A DNA stretch of 64,000 nucleotides from Pseudomonas sp. GM50 (GTDB lineage: Bacteria; Pseudomonadota; Gammaproteobacteria; Pseudomonadales; Pseudomonadaceae), in NCBI RefSeq assembly GCF_000282375.1, contig NZ_AKJK01000049.1, forward strand, positions 62,001 to 126,000. The letters run 5' to 3'. Each line of letters starts with the position of its first letter. Within the stretch, counting starts at the first letter, position 1. The notes beneath the pieces were generated by a model. That model made no database searches. It saw only the letters and a program-made list of their open reading frames with translations, and had not been told where the DNA came from. Positions 27,758 to 36,655 of the stretch are shown piece by piece. A program made the position numbers and the translations under genes.

Positions 27758-28398
27758 TGGAAATACCATCCCGGACGCGCATGAACAGATAACGTCAGGC
27801 CTCTAGCGGCCACGTCCTGCTCTATGCGTTCTTTCATTGCATCGTTGTAGCACATGATGCCAAGGAGTCCTGTAATCGGTAGGTGATGATGAATCAGCGC
27901 TTCGGCCTGATAACGCTCCATCTTTCGAGGGTCATCAGGGTCACGCTTGAAGTCGCGTCGTTGAAGGATAGACCAATCGATCTCGCCGAGATTCGCCAGA
28001 TCGCTGTAATAGTCTGTCCAATCCGGGTAGGCATGTGCGTTTGTGAAGACAAACGGTAGGCCAAGCTGTTCGACGCGGTACATGCTGGAGACCAGAATCA
28101 CGATCTCGTCGTTGCTGCGCTGCTGAACACTCCACCCGGAGTGAATATTTTTCATCATCACAGAGAAGGGTGTGAAATAGAAGGGGACGTAGTCGGCCAG
28201 CACGCCTTCAGGTGGGATGAGTACACGGCGAGTTCGGCGCTTGTCGATCAGGTCAACGTTGCCAATATTCACGTACTGCGGTGCCTGCACATCCGAGTTT
28301 GCGCAATGCAGACCGTTGTCCAGAATCCAGGGCAGGTTATCGCGATGGACGATACGCCAAATCAGAGCCTTCTCTGGATTCAGACTGGTGTAGTTCAT
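27754..28398 (-). CDS. darT: DarT: DNA ADP-ribosyltransferase toxin
   Basis: A 214-residue toxin of the DUF4433/DarT family that ADP-ribosylates bases in single-stranded DNA, blocking replication. It begins [20 protein letters not shown], has the [19 protein letters not shown] core near residue 70, the region [13 protein letters not shown], and the catalytic-Glu segment [15 protein letters not shown] near 165, closing with [11 protein letters not shown]. It closely resembles E. coli DarT as I remember it, which is the DarT2 type (thymidine-modifying). Its start overlaps the stop of the upstream DarT-like gene and its stop overlaps darG. Confidence 0.93.
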   Translation of the reverse strand: MNYTSLNPEKALIWRIVHRDNLPWILDNGLHCANSDVQAPQYVNIGNVDLIDKRRTRRVLIPPEGVLADYVPFYFTPFSVMMKNIHSGWSVQQRSNDEIVILVSSMYRVEQLGLPFVFTNAHAYPDWTDYYSDLANLGEIDWSILQRRDFKRDPDDPRKMERYQAEALIHHHLPITGLLGIMCYNDAMKERIEQDVAARGLTLSVHARPGWYFQ

Positions 28399-28968
28399 TG
28401 ATAAAACATTCTCTGATTCGCGCCGGTGAGTACATTAACACCGGCCTCTCGCATTTTAGCCACGCAGAGTGCTTCGACCTCCTCGTTAGGAGTGAAGATT
28501 TTGAAGAAGGCGTTTGGTTTCACAACGCCAGGCGCCAGGCATTCCGCCATGTTTGCAATGAGCGTCCTGATACTCGCGGGTGTTCATGACTTCCCACTCG
28601 ATGGCTTCGAAACCCTCGTCGTAATCGAGTAGCTGGATTGAATCACTAGCCAGTGGATGGCGCGGAATGATTTTCCAACCGTTTTGTTTCGCAATTGATC
28701 TGTAAACCGAGATCAGGACGAATTTGGCATCGGGTCTATTGCGTTGCACGCTTCCATCAAATGGATTTGCAGCAAACCAGTGAAAGGGTACATAGCGGTC
28801 AAGTTCAAGGGCCTGACGCTTTTTCAGGATTTCACTGTCTGCTACGTCTTTGAAATTAGTGAGATCGGCCCGAGGTTTCAGGCCTTCCTGAAAAATGCCA
28901 TCCAGGTTTTCAATCGACGTGAGATGGTAGAGAAGCTTTTGTTCCTTGATATTTTTGGCGTCCGGCAT
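28395..28968 (-). pseudogene. Second DarT-fold ADP-ribosyltransferase, frameshifted
   Basis: A second DarT-like gene, first in the operon. From the ATG at 28968 (AAGGAG at spacing 7) it encodes LLYHLTSIENLDGIFQEGLK and RYVPFHWFAANPFDG, counterparts of the DarT NAD-binding core. The frame then goes astray at about 28551 and stops at 28486. In the next frame, from 28550, it continues MAECLAPGVVKPNAFFKIF and ends [10 protein letters not shown] at a TGA that overlaps the darT ATG. This restores the putative catalytic Glu (KMAECLA, cf. RYQAEAL in DarT) and the DarT-like C-terminus. Joined, it is about 190 residues. The one-base shift may be a real lesion or a sequencing error. Confidence 0.75.
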
Positions 28969-29131
28969 GGTGGTCTCCTTGATCTGCACATCTATTTAAG
29001 CTGGCTTCAGTCCTACCCTTTGTCCGTGTTAGCGGCGACGTTCAGAGTAGGACATGCGTCATGATTCTAGTGTGCCATCACCTAAAGCCACAAATATTAG
29101 GGGGGATTGGCCTATATTTGCCCAAAAAAAC
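28969..29131. other. Presumed promoter region of the DarT-DarT-DarG operon
   Basis: AT-richer 163-bp noncoding stretch upstream of the first toxin gene, bounded on the right by the Mrr-type remnant. It includes A-runs and a TATATTTG segment, but no clear palindromic operator was recognised. Confidence 0.4.
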
Positions 29132-29288
29132 TCACTCCTCACCAAAGTAATCGCGATCCAGCGCAGGCAACCGCAACAATCGCGATGTAATACCCCCTCA
29201 TGATCCATCATCAGATGCGCCAGCCGCGTACCGTCCACCAGCACGATGTCTTCCGTCGATTTGGGTCGAACTTTTTCGCAGACATTAA
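29132..29288 (-). pseudogene. 3' remnant of an Mrr-type restriction endonuclease gene
   Basis: Only the last ~50 codons survive. Reading minus from 29288: VCEKVRPKSTEDIVLVDGTR, then LAHLMMDHE. After a one-base shift near 29198 the frame continues GITSRLLRLPALDRDYFGEE and stops at 29132. IVLVDGxxLAxLMxDH followed by DxDYFxEE is the typical C-terminus of Mrr-type (PF04471) modification-dependent nucleases. The 5' part is missing: the fragment runs straight into the 24-bp repeat at 29280. It is a scar of an earlier rearrangement at this site. Confidence 0.65.
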
Positions 29289-29303
29289 AAAGCCGGCTTG
29301 TGG
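29280..29303. repeat. Left attachment site (att) of the 14.8-kb element
   Basis: 24-bp direct repeat beginning AGACATTAAAAAGCCGG and ending TTGTGG, identical to 44092-44115. The bases flanking it differ at the two copies, which fits the core crossover duplication made by a tyrosine recombinase. The left copy retains only part of the terminator stem seen at the right copy. Confidence 0.85.
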
Positions 29304-29363
29304 TTAGCTTTTTATTGAAGTAGGCAATTGAAAAACAATGAATTATTGATTTTACAAAGCGTT

Positions 29364-29389
29364 CTGGTCCCCCATATGTTCCCCCACTT
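29364..29389. promoter_or_regulatory. Integrase arm-type site, left end
   Basis: CTGGTCCCCCATATG followed by TTCCCCCACTT: a tandem CCCCCA motif matching 43955-43980 at 23 of 26 positions and in the same orientation. Paired arm-type motifs near both ends are expected for P4-type integrase elements. Confidence 0.65.
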
Positions 29390-29603
29390 TTTTGTGATGT
29401 TTGCGCGGCTTTTGACCGGCTTTCTTGTCATTTGATACGCGATAAAAAATATTCGGAGACGAGGCGTCGTACTGAGCAGACTCGGGTGATAGCTTGCAAA
29501 CAGGCTGCAACCCAAGTGGATTTTCATCCCAATTGACTGAAACATGGCAAAGTCCGCTTGCTTACATCTTAGCTCACACATAACCCAGAAAAGGACACAC
29601 GGC

Positions 29604-30716
29604 GTGCCGATCAAGACGGACGTTTGGACTGTCGGCACCATGCCGACCAGATTGCTGCAAAGTAAGCTCGCAACCGAGCAGCTACTAGAAGACATGATCG
29701 TAAATGCTCCGAGCATACTCTCAGATGAATGGATGCTTATAGGGAGACAAGAAAGCACTGGCATGGGAGGGCGCATCGATTTGTTAGCCATAGCGCCTGA
29801 CGGTGCGCTAGTGCTGATTGAGCTCAAGCGTGACCGCACGCCCCGTGAGGTGGTTGCCCAAGCACTTGACTACGCAGTTTGGGTCGAAAGTCTTCGCGCT
29901 GATGAGATTGGCGCTATTTACAAGCGATTCCGACCTGGCTGCATCTTGGACGACGACTTTCGTGAGCGCTTCGGCCGCGCCTTGGACGATGACGAATTGA
30001 ACAAGAGCCATCAACTCATCATTGTTGCGACTGAATTGGATGCCAGCAGTGAGCGCATCGTCGCGTACCTCAGTGAGCGGGATATTCCAATCAATGTCCT
30101 GTGTTTTCAGATTTTTCAATCAGGTGGCCAGCAACTATTGAGTCGTTCTTGGTTGCTCGACCCTGTCCAGACTCAGGTCAATGCAGTGTCGGCGGGTGGG
30201 GGGCACAACGAACCTTGGAATGGCGAGTTCTATTGTTCGTTCGGAGATTCCACTTCCCGCTCTTGGGAGGATGCTGTTGAGTTTGGCTTCATCTCCGGAG
30301 GCGGAGGTGCCTGGTACAGTCGAACCCTTCAATTGCTTTCACCAGGGGATCGAGTTTGGGTAAATATTCCCCAGCAAGGCTACGTCGGTGTCGGACGTGT
30401 CCTTGGATCGTCCACACCTGCGGCGGACTTCACTGTTCTGCATAACGGATGTGAGGTACCGGTGCTTGAAGTCGCTACCCGCGCAAACTATCACGCCGAG
30501 TTTGTCGATGATCCTGAGCGCTGTGATCACTTCGTATCGATAGAGTGGCTTCAGACGGTACCGATAACTCAAGCGGTACGAGAGGTAGGAATGTTCGGAA
30601 ACCAGAACACAATTTGCCGTCCCTCCACGCCAAAATGGCGGTGGACTATCGAGCGGCTAAAGCAGCATTTTCCCCATTATGATGACGTTGACGCGGAAAG
30701 AGTGCTAGGCCTTTAG
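29604..30716 (+). CDS. PD-(D/E)XK nuclease with EVE/PUA-like C-terminal domain
   Basis: A 370-residue protein starting at a GTG (AAGGAC 7 nt upstream); the longer frame from 29544 looks spurious. Residues 15-150 contain a NucS/DUF91-like nuclease core: GGRIDLLAIAPDGALVLIEL then KRDRTPREVVAQALDY, giving the D...ExK catalytic signature. Residues about 205-290 (FYCSFGDSTSRSWEDAVEFG, PGDRVWVNIPQQGYVGVGRV) look like an EVE/PUA-type domain, a fold used to read modified bases. A modification-sensing restriction enzyme is a reasonable inference. It is followed 107 bp later, on the same strand, by the DUF6119 gene, and it lies just inside the left att. Confidence 0.78.
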   Translation: MPIKTDVWTVGTMPTRLLQSKLATEQLLEDMIVNAPSILSDEWMLIGRQESTGMGGRIDLLAIAPDGALVLIELKRDRTPREVVAQALDYAVWVESLRADEIGAIYKRFRPGCILDDDFRERFGRALDDDELNKSHQLIIVATELDASSERIVAYLSERDIPINVLCFQIFQSGGQQLLSRSWLLDPVQTQVNAVSAGGGHNEPWNGEFYCSFGDSTSRSWEDAVEFGFISGGGGAWYSRTLQLLSPGDRVWVNIPQQGYVGVGRVLGSSTPAADFTVLHNGCEVPVLEVATRANYHAEFVDDPERCDHFVSIEWLQTVPITQAVREVGMFGNQNTICRPSTPKWRWTIERLKQHFPHYDDVDAERVLGL

Positions 30717-30823
30717 CCTAAAGGGAGCGACGTTGCCGATAGACATCAAGATGGCTAATTGATAGCGTTAGGCGATACGCACGCCATCTCCTTGGAGCTG
30801 TCGGCATCAAGGAGGAGCACGTT

Positions 30824-32461
30824 TTGCCCCCACGGAAGAAAACCCGAACACTGAACGTCCGCCTGCTTCGTAAAGCTTACGAGCCTGAAGGGTCGTTTAC
30901 CGAGAGTTTTAGCCCCGACGGTGATCGCCCGCTGTCGCGTATGGATTGGTCCGGAGTGGATGGCGGAGAGCTTTACGTCGGCCAAATATTTCGGAAACGT
31001 CCTGACTGGTTAGGTTTTTTAGAAGCTAATACGGATGAGCTTCCTGATAACTTGAGCGCAAGCGGGGCGGGTGCCGTACTGTTTCTGCCAGTTGCGGGGC
31101 GGGTGTTCGCTTTATGCTTCGGCCATGCTCACATAACATTGAACGATGATGCATTTGTTCCCCACTTTGGCCTTAAGGTCGCGCTTAATAGCGTACCTCG
31201 TGACGGTTTGCGTACTCTAGACTTGGCAACACCTGATGCTGTGACGTTTCAGAAACGTGTTCAGGCGAGCAAGGACAGTGATTTGCAGGCTTTCGGGGTT
31301 GATCTGCTTCGTGACCTGGCGCGAGTCGCAGGTGGTACACCGACTGATCGACTTTTTGCAAAATTCGTGGCTGGTAAGGATGCGCTCTCCATTACTTGTG
31401 AAGTAGAGGCGGACGGCCTTGAATCTAAATGTGAGGAAATTCTCGATTCATTTAGTGCAAAGCGTTATCGCAATGATTTTGCTTGGGTGGATAACATGCA
31501 GGTTGTTACCCTCAAAGCAACTCTGACGAGGCTTGATGCAAAACTGTTTCAGGCATTGGATGAGCTACGCCAGGGTGGCACCAACGAACTGCACATGGCC
31601 CCGCCGGAGATTGTTAATTACACTGAGGGTGGACAACTTCACTACAACGGCTTTGGTAGTCATGGCGTAAATTTCAACGATCTTTCTATCGAAGACTATG
31701 TGTCAGAGTTAAACCGTTGTGGTTGTACTGATGATATTGATCTGATCAAGAAAAATCATCGAATCCGAGCGCAGAAGGATGCAAGTGGTGAGTTCAACGA
31801 GCGTTGGAGGGTTTACGACTGCTTTACGTTCGAAACGTCACTGGGTAAGCAAGGGGCGGACCGTTATCATGTTCTTTTTGCTGGGAAATGGTATCGGGTT
31901 GAAAAGGGTTTCAGAGCTCGAGTTGAAGCACACTTCAATAGCCTCAAACAAGTGAGTTTGATTGGTGCAACTGGGTGCAGAAACGAAAGAGAGCTGATTG
32001 AGGACCTAGTTAAAAATCGGCCAGATATACTGATGCTTGACCAGACAAAAATTAATCCGCAAGGGGTGCGTTATGCGAACATTGAGCCCTGTGACTTTTA
32101 CTCGAAAAATAGAGAGTTCATACACCTAAAGGATGGTCATTCTTCGGGTCCCATCAGTCATTTGTGGTCTCAGGGTGTGGTGAGTGCTGAGGCGCTGGTA
32201 AGCGATGCGGATTTCCGTTCGAAACTGCGCGAAGTGGTTAGAAAAAAAGGCGGAGGATTTGAAGCTTTCTTACCCTCTGGTAAAGCCAGCAAATTTCCTC
32301 GTCAAGACTACACCGTGGTTTATGGAATTATGCGAAAGCCATATGCCGATGGATCGATTGACTTGCCATTTTTTAGTAAAGTCAGCCTGCAGGCAGCTTG
32401 TGAGCGAATCCGTCAGTTCGGGCTGTCCATTGCAATTGAACTTATAGAAAAGCCTGCTTGA
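30824..32461 (+). CDS. DUF6119 / TIGR04141 family defence-island protein
   Basis: A 545-residue protein starting at TTG (GGAGGA at spacing 8). It matches the sporadically distributed TIGR04141/DUF6119 family: LNVRLLRKAY at the N-terminus, GAVLFLPVAGRVFALCFGHA near residue 85, FGLKVALNSV, and the C-terminal VVYGIMRKPYADGSIDLPFF then SKVSLQAACERI. No enzymatic motif is evident. The family is known for its patchy occurrence among restriction-modification genes. It is AT-richer than the core genes and is co-directional with the upstream nuclease gene; 58 bp separate it from the convergent metallopeptidase gene. Confidence 0.8.
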   Translation: MPPRKKTRTLNVRLLRKAYEPEGSFTESFSPDGDRPLSRMDWSGVDGGELYVGQIFRKRPDWLGFLEANTDELPDNLSASGAGAVLFLPVAGRVFALCFGHAHITLNDDAFVPHFGLKVALNSVPRDGLRTLDLATPDAVTFQKRVQASKDSDLQAFGVDLLRDLARVAGGTPTDRLFAKFVAGKDALSITCEVEADGLESKCEEILDSFSAKRYRNDFAWVDNMQVVTLKATLTRLDAKLFQALDELRQGGTNELHMAPPEIVNYTEGGQLHYNGFGSHGVNFNDLSIEDYVSELNRCGCTDDIDLIKKNHRIRAQKDASGEFNERWRVYDCFTFETSLGKQGADRYHVLFAGKWYRVEKGFRARVEAHFNSLKQVSLIGATGCRNERELIEDLVKNRPDILMLDQTKINPQGVRYANIEPCDFYSKNREFIHLKDGHSSGPISHLWSQGVVSAEALVSDADFRSKLREVVRKKGGGFEAFLPSGKASKFPRQDYTVVYGIMRKPYADGSIDLPFFSKVSLQAACERIRQFGLSIAIELIEKPA

Positions 32462-32519
32462 CGACCTTCTGAGAGGGTTGAGTAACACCAGTCGTGGAGG
32501 CTCCGCGCATTCCGACCTT

Positions 32520-33218
32520 TTATAGCCCTTCCACCTCAATCCCATGCTCAGCCAGCCATTCCTTGCGCTGTGCGTATTCGGGCAAAGCGCGCTCGAGCCG
32601 TAGCCAGAACTCTGGGGTGTGGTGCGGCTCGTGTAGGTGGACCATTTCATGGACCACGACATATTCGGCGATGCGCTTGGGCAGAAGGATGCTCTTCCAG
32701 TGGAAATACAGGATGTCACCTTTGCCGCATGAGCCCCAGCGATAGCCAAGATCCTGCACCCGCACCCCTCCGGGGGAAACGTCCAAACGTCCTTGGTACT
32801 CCTTTGCCCGCAAGGCGAGCCAGTTCCGGGCATGCAGGCTGTACCAGCGAATAAAGTGGTCCCTCGCCTGTGGCAGCTGGCTGCGTAGCAGCAGAAAGCG
32901 TCCCCCAGTCAGTTTCAAGGGCACCTCCTGCTCGTCGACCAGTTTGAGCCTGTAACTGCGTCCGAGGTACAGGAATCCTTCGCCATCCACATACTCCTTG
33001 GTTGGCACCGCACGTAGCAGGCGCTCCTTCTCGGCCAGGCGAGAGTAAATCCAAAAGCTTTTTTCCTGCACGAATCGGCTCAGCGATTCTTCGTCTGCCT
33101 CAGGCGGTGCTGAGAGCACCAACGTGCCGTCACGTTCGACGGTGATCTGTAGTGTTTTGCGCCGGGCACTGCGACGCAGCGTCAGACACAGATCGTTTAC
33201 CGTCAGGCTGGCCGTCAT
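32520..33218 (-). CDS. YgjP/WLM-type metallopeptidase linked to type I R-M
   Basis: A 232-residue M48-related metallohydrolase (DUF45, YgjP-like). It carries the zinc motif YVVVHEMVHLHEPHHTPEFW near residue 190 (HExxH plus a downstream His), preceded by DLGYRWGSCGKGD, a hallmark of the family. No signal peptide or membrane helix is present, so it should be cytoplasmic. It starts 2 nt after the hsdR stop and must be co-translated. Such genes commonly accompany hsdR, but their role in restriction is not established. Confidence 0.87.
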   Translation of the reverse strand: MTASLTVNDLCLTLRRSARRKTLQITVERDGTLVLSAPPEADEESLSRFVQEKSFWIYSRLAEKERLLRAVPTKEYVDGEGFLYLGRSYRLKLVDEQEVPLKLTGGRFLLLRSQLPQARDHFIRWYSLHARNWLALRAKEYQGRLDVSPGGVRVQDLGYRWGSCGKGDILYFHWKSILLPKRIAEYVVVHEMVHLHEPHHTPEFWLRLERALPEYAQRKEWLAEHGIEVEGL

Positions 33219-33220
33219 GC

Positions 33221-36200
33221 TTACACCTGCATCAGCTTGTCGTGGCTGGCCCGAGCCTGATCCAATAGCCGGTCGGCCAGTATCCCGGCGGTGTCGGCAT
33301 CGACAAGCGGCGGCCGCAAAAGCATCAGGTGGTCGAACAGTCGGCCGGTGAGGTCTTCCTGCGCTACTCGCTTGCGAGGACTCCAGATGTCCCGGTGGCT
33401 CTGCAGTTCATCAACCAGCAGATCGACCAACTCCACAGTCACATCTTTCAGCCGTATCAGTTCAGCCGGCTGCGGGTCCGCTTCGGCACAGACGACCTCC
33501 AATACGGTGCGCAGGAAGGGCGCGTAATGCTCGGGAAGATCGGTCGGAGTAGTGTCATCGTTGATCTGTCCCGAACGCAGGTCGGAAATGATTTTCTGCA
33601 GTTGAGCGACCAGTGCGTCCCACTGCTCATCAAGCGACTTGAGGATGTCGTTCAGTCGTTCGGACAGTTTGCGAAACAGTACCGGGTCTTCATCTGCATG
33701 TTTGCGGATGTGCGAGCGGATGGCGTGCTCCATTTCCGAGGCTTTGGCGCGGTCGTTGGCGCTGCGTGATAGTTGCTTCTCGAAATCAGCATCGGTCAGC
33801 TGAATGGGTGGAATTTTCGGATCGACACCCAGTGATATGACGTGGTCATCGATCAGTTTGCGCACTTTGGCCCCGATATCTTTGCCTAGCACGGGCAGGT
33901 CCTTGTAACGATTGCGGGCGCGAGCGTGGATATAGGCCAGACGTTTGGCGTCCTTGATAAAGGGCAATCCCTCTGGGCGCGGCAAGATGGTATCGAGCGA
34001 CGCGAGGAAGGCCTTGAGTTTGACTGCGAACTCTGCCCGCACTTTCTCCTGATCGAGGGCGGCTAAGCAGACTTCGGTATCGTCCAGCGACTCGACACCC
34101 TGGCGGCGCAGGACGTCCACTACTCGCAGATGGCGATCTCGCAGGATTGGTACCTCGTCCTTGATGCTGACCAGCGCACCCTCGATATCCTCGTCGGCAT
34201 AGGCCGCCAAGGCTTCTTTTAGGTGGTTGGCCACGCCATAGTAGTCCACCACGATACCGCAACGCTTGCCATGGCCAGTACGGTTCACGCGAGCAATGGC
34301 CTGCAGAAGTTCGGCCTCCTTGATCGGTCGGTCCAGGTACATGACGCCTTCAATGGGGGCGTCGAAGCCGGTCAGCAGCATCGACTTTACGATCAGGAAG
34401 GCTAGCGGATCAGCCTTGCCCGGCTGTTCATGCCGTAGCGGCTTTTTGAAGCGCTTGATCAGTTGTTCGTGCTTCCCGCCGTCGGTCCAGATTTTCCACG
34501 ACGAGTCGTCATTGTTGCTACCGGAAATAATCGCGGCGAATTCCAGGCTACGTAGCGTGTCGCGGTAGCGCCAGGCCTGGATGCGTGCCTGCACTTTGGG
34601 TGGGCGCAGGCACAGGGCTTCATCGTCGAGCATCTTTTCGGCGGCTGGCAGCGCTTCTGCCTCGTTCAGCAGTTCGTCACGAGCGCTCTGTAAGGCGCTG
34701 AAATAACGAATGGCGGCCAGCCGACTGTAAGCCACTACCTGAGCTTTGTAGCCGTTGGGCAGGATATTCGTGACGTAGTGGCGAAGGATGTCACGCGCCT
34801 TGTCGTCGATCAGCGCCGGGGCATCGAAGATATGGCCCTTGGTGGCGTATTTCTTCTTGATCAACTCCAGCTCTTCGCTACTGTGTTCGCGGAAGAGATC
34901 CTCGAAAAGCTCATCCAGGCTGGCACCGTCCTTGACCGCGCCATGGGCTGTGCGCCCTTCGTAGAGCACTGGCACCGTAGCACCATCGGCTTCGGCTTCC
35001 TTGATCGTGTATTTGTCGATGAATGCACCGAAAATTTCATGGGTGCGCTTCTTGTCGCCCATGATGATCGGCGTGCCGGTGAAGCCGATGCGTGCGCAAT
35101 TTGGCATTCCAGCCATCAGGCTGGCCTGTAGGTCGCCGGCCTGGGTACGGTGCGCTTCGTCCACCAGCACCAGAATGCTCTCGTCGCTATTCAATACTTC
35201 GATGGGCCTACTGACCTGGTAGGCGCCGCGACTTTCGGCAGCCTTGAGCCCTGCGTCAGGCGTTTCGGGCAGATCTTTCTCGTCGGACAGTGCTTCGTCT
35301 TCCAGTTCAGAGCTTCGGTACTTCTGGATAGTGGCGAAGATCAGTCCCGGTCCCTGACGCCGAGCCAGCGCCTTCACACCCTCGGTGCTGGAAGCCACTT
35401 CCGGCAGTTCGCCGGTCAGCGTGGCAGTTGCCGACAACTGGCTCTGCAAGTCTTTGCGGTCGGTCACCACGATGACTTTGAAACGACGTAGTTGTGTGTC
35501 CGTGCGCATCTTGCGTACCAGAAACACCATGGTCAGGCTCTTGCCAGAACCCTGGGTATGCCAGACGATACCGCCTCGCTGGTCGTGTTCGCCATGCTCG
35601 TGGCGGGTCTGTCCGGTCTTCAGTCGGGTGATGGCACGGTTTACAGCACGGTATTGCTGGTAGCGGCAGACGGTCTTGATGGTCTGCCCGCTGACCTGCA
35701 TAAACAGCATGAAATGCCGCAACACATCTAGCAGGTGCGCAGGGGACAACAGGCCGGCAATCAGCCGCTCCTGCTCGGACAAAACGGATTTGCTCAGCCC
35801 GCTTGCTACTTCCTGTTCGCTGCCCTGGCCGTCCGGTCCGACTATCGTTTTCCACTGAGCGAAATGAGCGAAGCCAGAGCCGATGCAGCCGACCCGCGCC
35901 TCGTCGAAGCTGCTGGCGATCAGTAACTGTACGCTGGCGAACAACGCTTCGTTGCCTTCGTTGTCCTCAACTTCGAAGGCCGCCTTGCGTTGGTTGCTGT
36001 AACGGCGTAGTTGGTCCACGGCCTCTGTCAAAGGCTCGGGGATGGATGGACTCTTGCATTCCACCACAACTAGTGGAATGCCGTTTACCAGCAACACCAG
36101 ATCGGGAACGATGAATTTTTTACCACTGTTGTAGCCTGGCGGGCAGTCCACCCGATACTGATTGATCACGGTGAAGCGGTTGTTGGTCGGCGTCTCCCAG

Positions 36201-36556
36201 TCGATATACTGGATCGTCTGCCCACGGCCGCCATCCCAACCAGGAAGGCCGTCCACCGTGATGCCCTTGAGCAGTAGCTCGGTGGCCTTCTGGTTGGCTT
36301 CCATCAGCTTGGCGGTGCCCAGGCGAGTGATGGCTGAAACAGCCTCGCTGATGCGCTCGTCATCCAGCCAGGTTTCTCCATCGCGCAGGTTAATGGTCCG
36401 CAGCCGCTCGCGCAGCTGGGCTTCCTGAATGACTTCGGCAAAGGTGTTGCGACCCGTCAAGGCCGGGATGTCGAGACTGCCCTCGATGTGTGTCCAGCCC
36501 AGTCCTTGCAGCTGTGTGACAAAGGGTTGCTCAACGTCGTCCAGTTCCCAGCCCAT
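33221..36556 (-). CDS. hsdR: Type I restriction enzyme, R subunit
   Basis: A 1,111-residue motor/nuclease subunit that translocates and cuts DNA lacking host methylation. The N-terminal PD-(D/E)XK nuclease is visible as VPDLVLLVNGIPLVVVECKS near residue 150. The SF2 ATPase core has GGIVWHTQGSGKSLTMVFLV (Walker A, near 330), ESILVLVDEAHRTQ (DEAH) and IGFTGTPI. Helicase motif VI lies in LLQAIARVNRTGHGK. The helical C-terminus contacts HsdM. GGAG precedes the ATG at a spacing of 8. A 99-bp gap separates it from the DUF1016 gene upstream. Confidence 0.95.
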   Translation of the reverse strand: MGWELDDVEQPFVTQLQGLGWTHIEGSLDIPALTGRNTFAEVIQEAQLRERLRTINLRDGETWLDDERISEAVSAITRLGTAKLMEANQKATELLLKGITVDGLPGWDGGRGQTIQYIDWETPTNNRFTVINQYRVDCPPGYNSGKKFIVPDLVLLVNGIPLVVVECKSPSIPEPLTEAVDQLRRYSNQRKAAFEVEDNEGNEALFASVQLLIASSFDEARVGCIGSGFAHFAQWKTIVGPDGQGSEQEVASGLSKSVLSEQERLIAGLLSPAHLLDVLRHFMLFMQVSGQTIKTVCRYQQYRAVNRAITRLKTGQTRHEHGEHDQRGGIVWHTQGSGKSLTMVFLVRKMRTDTQLRRFKVIVVTDRKDLQSQLSATATLTGELPEVASSTEGVKALARRQGPGLIFATIQKYRSSELEDEALSDEKDLPETPDAGLKAAESRGAYQVSRPIEVLNSDESILVLVDEAHRTQAGDLQASLMAGMPNCARIGFTGTPIIMGDKKRTHEIFGAFIDKYTIKEAEADGATVPVLYEGRTAHGAVKDGASLDELFEDLFREHSSEELELIKKKYATKGHIFDAPALIDDKARDILRHYVTNILPNGYKAQVVAYSRLAAIRYFSALQSARDELLNEAEALPAAEKMLDDEALCLRPPKVQARIQAWRYRDTLRSLEFAAIISGSNNDDSSWKIWTDGGKHEQLIKRFKKPLRHEQPGKADPLAFLIVKSMLLTGFDAPIEGVMYLDRPIKEAELLQAIARVNRTGHGKRCGIVVDYYGVANHLKEALAAYADEDIEGALVSIKDEVPILRDRHLRVVDVLRRQGVESLDDTEVCLAALDQEKVRAEFAVKLKAFLASLDTILPRPEGLPFIKDAKRLAYIHARARNRYKDLPVLGKDIGAKVRKLIDDHVISLGVDPKIPPIQLTDADFEKQLSRSANDRAKASEMEHAIRSHIRKHADEDPVLFRKLSERLNDILKSLDEQWDALVAQLQKIISDLRSGQINDDTTPTDLPEHYAPFLRTVLEVVCAEADPQPAELIRLKDVTVELVDLLVDELQSHRDIWSPRKRVAQEDLTGRLFDHLMLLRPPLVDADTAGILADRLLDQARASHDKLMQV

Positions 36557-36655
36557 CTCACTACTCCATTTTCAATGGATGAAATCTATCCGATCTCACC
36601 CGACTCCATCAGATTTACCTGGCGCCCATACGGGCTGATGTCAGTTCATAAACAC

